Positions 61,771 to 64,000 of a DNA stretch of 64,000 bases are shown one piece after another. The stretch is from Aphrocallistes beatrix (Eukaryota > Porifera > Hexactinellida > Sceptrulophora > Aphrocallistidae): contig OY725492.1 of NCBI GenBank assembly GCA_963281255.1, positions 186,001-250,000 on the forward strand, read 5' to 3'. Position 1 is the first letter of the stretch. Each line of letters begins with the position of its first letter. The notes beneath the pieces are model-generated. The model had not been told where the DNA came from, made no database searches, and saw nothing but the letters and a program-made list of their open reading frames with translations. The position numbers and the translations under genes are program-made.

Positions 61771-63184
61771 TCAATGAGTATCAATGTTACTTACTGCTGT
61801 TTGTAGTTGGTGTTCAAAAGTGTTTACAATTTGTGCGACAGAATTTCGACGCAAACCTGAGATTGGATGTGGTGTGTCTTGTTTAGTGAAAATAGATTTA
61901 CCAACGATTTCCAAGTCATTCCATTCATTTTGTGACAAGAATACCTGATTGCCATGATACAAGCTACCAGGCGCATATTGACTATATTGCTGCGGTGTAA
62001 AGTTGTTATGTTTTGGGGTGGTTGGTTTCTCAGGCGCTTCGAAAACTGGAACCTGACTTGTTTCTTCACACTTAGGCGTTTCATCCATGGTTGCGTATTC
62101 TTCCTCTGCACTTGAATTGAAAATCAGAGATGGAATGGTGATTAGTTTCGAAGCGCATGAGAAATGGGCGCTCTCATCCAGAACTTCGATTTGTTTAAGT
62201 TGCACTGGTGTTTTAAGTTCTTCCTCGCGAACCTTAATTAATAGTTAGTAGTGATAACAAATTGTGATGAACTGAAAAATTAACCAAATATTTGATTATT
62301 TTAGCCAACTTGGTCAAAAGATCTTAATAAATCAACTAATAATTCTCTTCGAAATTCGAATAAAAAAGTGGACAAAAGAATGATTTAGGGATTTTCGTTA
62401 CGAAATGTTCCCTTTTAAATGATGAAATAATATTAGCATTATTCTTACCTGATTCTCAAACGCGAGGAGCTGTCCCATAAAGTTGAGATTGGGTGCCACA
62501 CAAGGCCGCCTGGCCTTTATAAAGTTGTAGGCCTGATATAATCCCATCTTATAGTACTTAATCATGTATGCTATGGTAATTGAGACAGAACGTGAAATGC
62601 CAGCATGGCAGTGTATAAATACCACGGATCCATCTGTTCGAGCTTTCTCTGTTGAGTATAAATAAAGTTAGATCATTGATTTTCTCTTTGTTCATTCGAA
62701 AAAAATTAACTCACCAATAAAGTCGAATGCTTTGTTGAAATGTATCGACAGGTTCGCTCCTGTGTTATCTTTCGACGGCACTCGTAAATACTGGAAATCC
62801 TTTTCAAATTTGAAAGGAATGTGCTCCGACACATTAATTATATGACCAATCTTCAGATTCTGGAGAGTAGTTTTATTCTCTGAATCATATACGTTACCTA
62901 GTACCTAGCAAATTACCAAATTAATAAATTTGATATATTAGAATCTCATTCTTTGCACCATCATATCTCCACATCTAAGCTTCATTTCCTCTCAAATCAT
63001 TTTTTACGCGTACTCACCAAATGTGGAAGGATTTTTGCAGGAGGTGCTTTTTCCCATTCCGCTGTTGAGATGACATTGGAATACATCCGAATGAGCTTTT
63101 CATTACTGTCTTTGTCTCCATTAGAATCTTGAGCTGCATCAGTACATAAATCCTGGTACAAAGTACTGAATTCTTGGAATCCAC
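61771..63184 (-). CDS. MAP-kinase phosphatase, DUSP10-like (partial, 3' exons)
   Basis: Dual-specificity phosphatases of the MKP group dephosphorylate Thr and Tyr in activated MAP kinases (JNK/p38 for DUSP10). Exons in order of transcription: 63184-63018, 62904-62715, 62648-62449, 62232-61771; all GT-AG. The first starts in the end of a rhodanese/CH2 domain (GGFQEFSTLYQDLC), so 5' exons lie beyond 63184, probably outside the window. The catalytic domain reads ILPHLVLGNVYDSEN, IGHIINVSEHIP, then the P-loop HCHAGISRS and ARRPCVAPNLNFMGQLLAFE, closest to DUSP10. The C-terminal 150 residues are unique, with LRRNS as a possible basophilic kinase site. A strong donor GTAAGT inside the last exon (after 61795) could lead to an alternative terminal exon. 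Confidence 0.83.
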
Positions 63185-64000
63185 CTAAAGGAATAATTAT
63201 TTTAATTAATTAATCGATTTCTAAGACAAAGTACAGCCCTCCGAGAAGCGGAAACCCCTGTAGAATGGACAAACCTCGTGGCTTTTTTTTTCTTTTAAAA
63301 ATGATCTTTAAGAATTACTCAGGGTTTAAGTGCATCTTTAATCTGTTGTTAGATCTGCAATTTTTTGGTAATTCAACTCCATGAACCCCCATATCTGTGA
63401 GTTTAATACATGTACATATTTATAAACTTGTCTAAGATCTAATTTCTTTTGAACTCTTGTTAGCTAGGGGCGTAGGCTCAGGAGAGGTTGGCAAGGCATT
63501 CTTCGATTAAAATGGAATTACTTATTTAAAACCTTGGGATGCATTGGGGTACATCCTATTTATAGTAACTACTAGTTTTTATCTGGCTTCCCTACTAAGA
63601 ATAGCTTAAACCGGAAATGGCGTTACAACATTCCTACGCAACGAAGGGTTTTAATCGTGCTGCGGAAAATTTAAATTTGAGAACTAGTCACGATTGAACC
63701 TACCTATAATGCGCAACAAGAAAATATTTATAAATTGTAATTGTAACTAATAAAAGCTCAGTTTCAATTTTGAAAGCTCACACGAGAACTTCATTATACA
63801 TTTTTAGCGATTTTCTACTGGTACGAGAAGATCAGAGCAATCCTAGTTAGCTAGAGATCAGCATCATCATCCTTCTTAGAGCAAAAGCTTAGATCACATT
63901 TCGCAATAAAATTAGGAAACAACTATGACGGTTGAAATGTCAGTTTTCACTCGAATTTAGCCAAAATTACATTCGATTATTAATTAATTAATTATTTAAT
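63185..64000. other. Right edge: probable phosphatase intron
   Basis: The minus-strand phosphatase must continue upstream, so this is likely intron or further 5' exons. I could not find the rest of the rhodanese domain here. A copy of an interspersed repeat lies at 63546-63622. Confidence 0.45.
63546..63622 (+). repeat. Interspersed repeat, second copy
   Basis: Shares block order with 28310-28390: GGGT.CAT.CTATTTATAGTAA, TCTGGCTTCCC, AACCGGAAATGG. Moderate identity; the family is unclassified. Confidence 0.45.

Noticed and set aside
1-64000. CRISPR arrays, operons with Shine-Dalgarno sites, prophage
   Set aside because: Spliced genes, SECIS elements and animal-specific families show nuclear eukaryotic DNA; no spaced direct-repeat array was seen.

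Overview
This window is nuclear DNA from an animal (metazoan). It carries orthologues of Frizzled, a BMP/TGF-beta ligand, SUZ12, TMC, an ABCB6-type transporter, CYP4-type P450, a MAP-kinase phosphatase and the cilium protein CFAP61, with GT-AG introns, TATA boxes and AATAAA signals. The genome is compact, AT-rich and intron-poor: many long genes (lipin, CLPTM1, SUZ12, GLE1, TMC, three alpha-mannosidases, Frizzled) are single open frames, and most introns I could reconstruct are 60-320 bp. The lineage cannot be fixed from sequence alone; a compact non-bilaterian such as a glass sponge, or a strongly reduced bilaterian, are possibilities (inference only).

Layout. 0.6-9.3 kb: lipin, MECR, Elongin C, an SLC22A18-like transporter, CLPTM1. 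9.5-12.7 kb: a MITE-like element, then a gene that I reconstruct as a YTH (m6A reader) domain spliced in frame to an RlaP-like nucleotidyltransferase, and a two-exon coiled-coil protein. 14-17.6 kb: four-exon KLHDC3, with an antisense 7-TM gene nested in its third intron. 17.8-25 kb: GLE1, ABCB6, and Frizzled (minus strand). 25.3-27.2 kb: three tandem SELENOW-like genes. Two have an in-frame UGA (Sec) and a 3' UTR SECIS; the first has Pro at the Sec position and a decayed SECIS. 27.4-36.5 kb: CYP4-type P450, SUZ12, CFAP61. 36.8-46.3 kb: three tandem lysosomal alpha-mannosidases with a patchwork of near-identical blocks. 46.7-55.8 kb: LSM2, a CCHCR1-like coiled coil, MRPL10, TMC, a divergent EEF1D. 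58-60.4 kb: a BMP-like ligand lacking the interchain cysteine. 61.8-63.2 kb: the 3' part of a MAP-kinase phosphatase (minus strand), running off the right edge.

Most genes are unrelated housekeeping or signalling genes packed head to tail on the plus strand. The functional clusters are local tandem duplications (SELENOW, alpha-mannosidase). Several short inverted-repeat elements (a hAT-type with perfect 8-bp target duplication, a pogo/Tc1-like one inside an ABCB6 intron, and others) sit in introns and intergenic DNA. The observations most worth following up are the YTH-nucleotidyltransferase fusion, the SELENOW cluster with coupled Sec and SECIS loss, the alpha-mannosidase mosaic, and the nested 7-TM gene.
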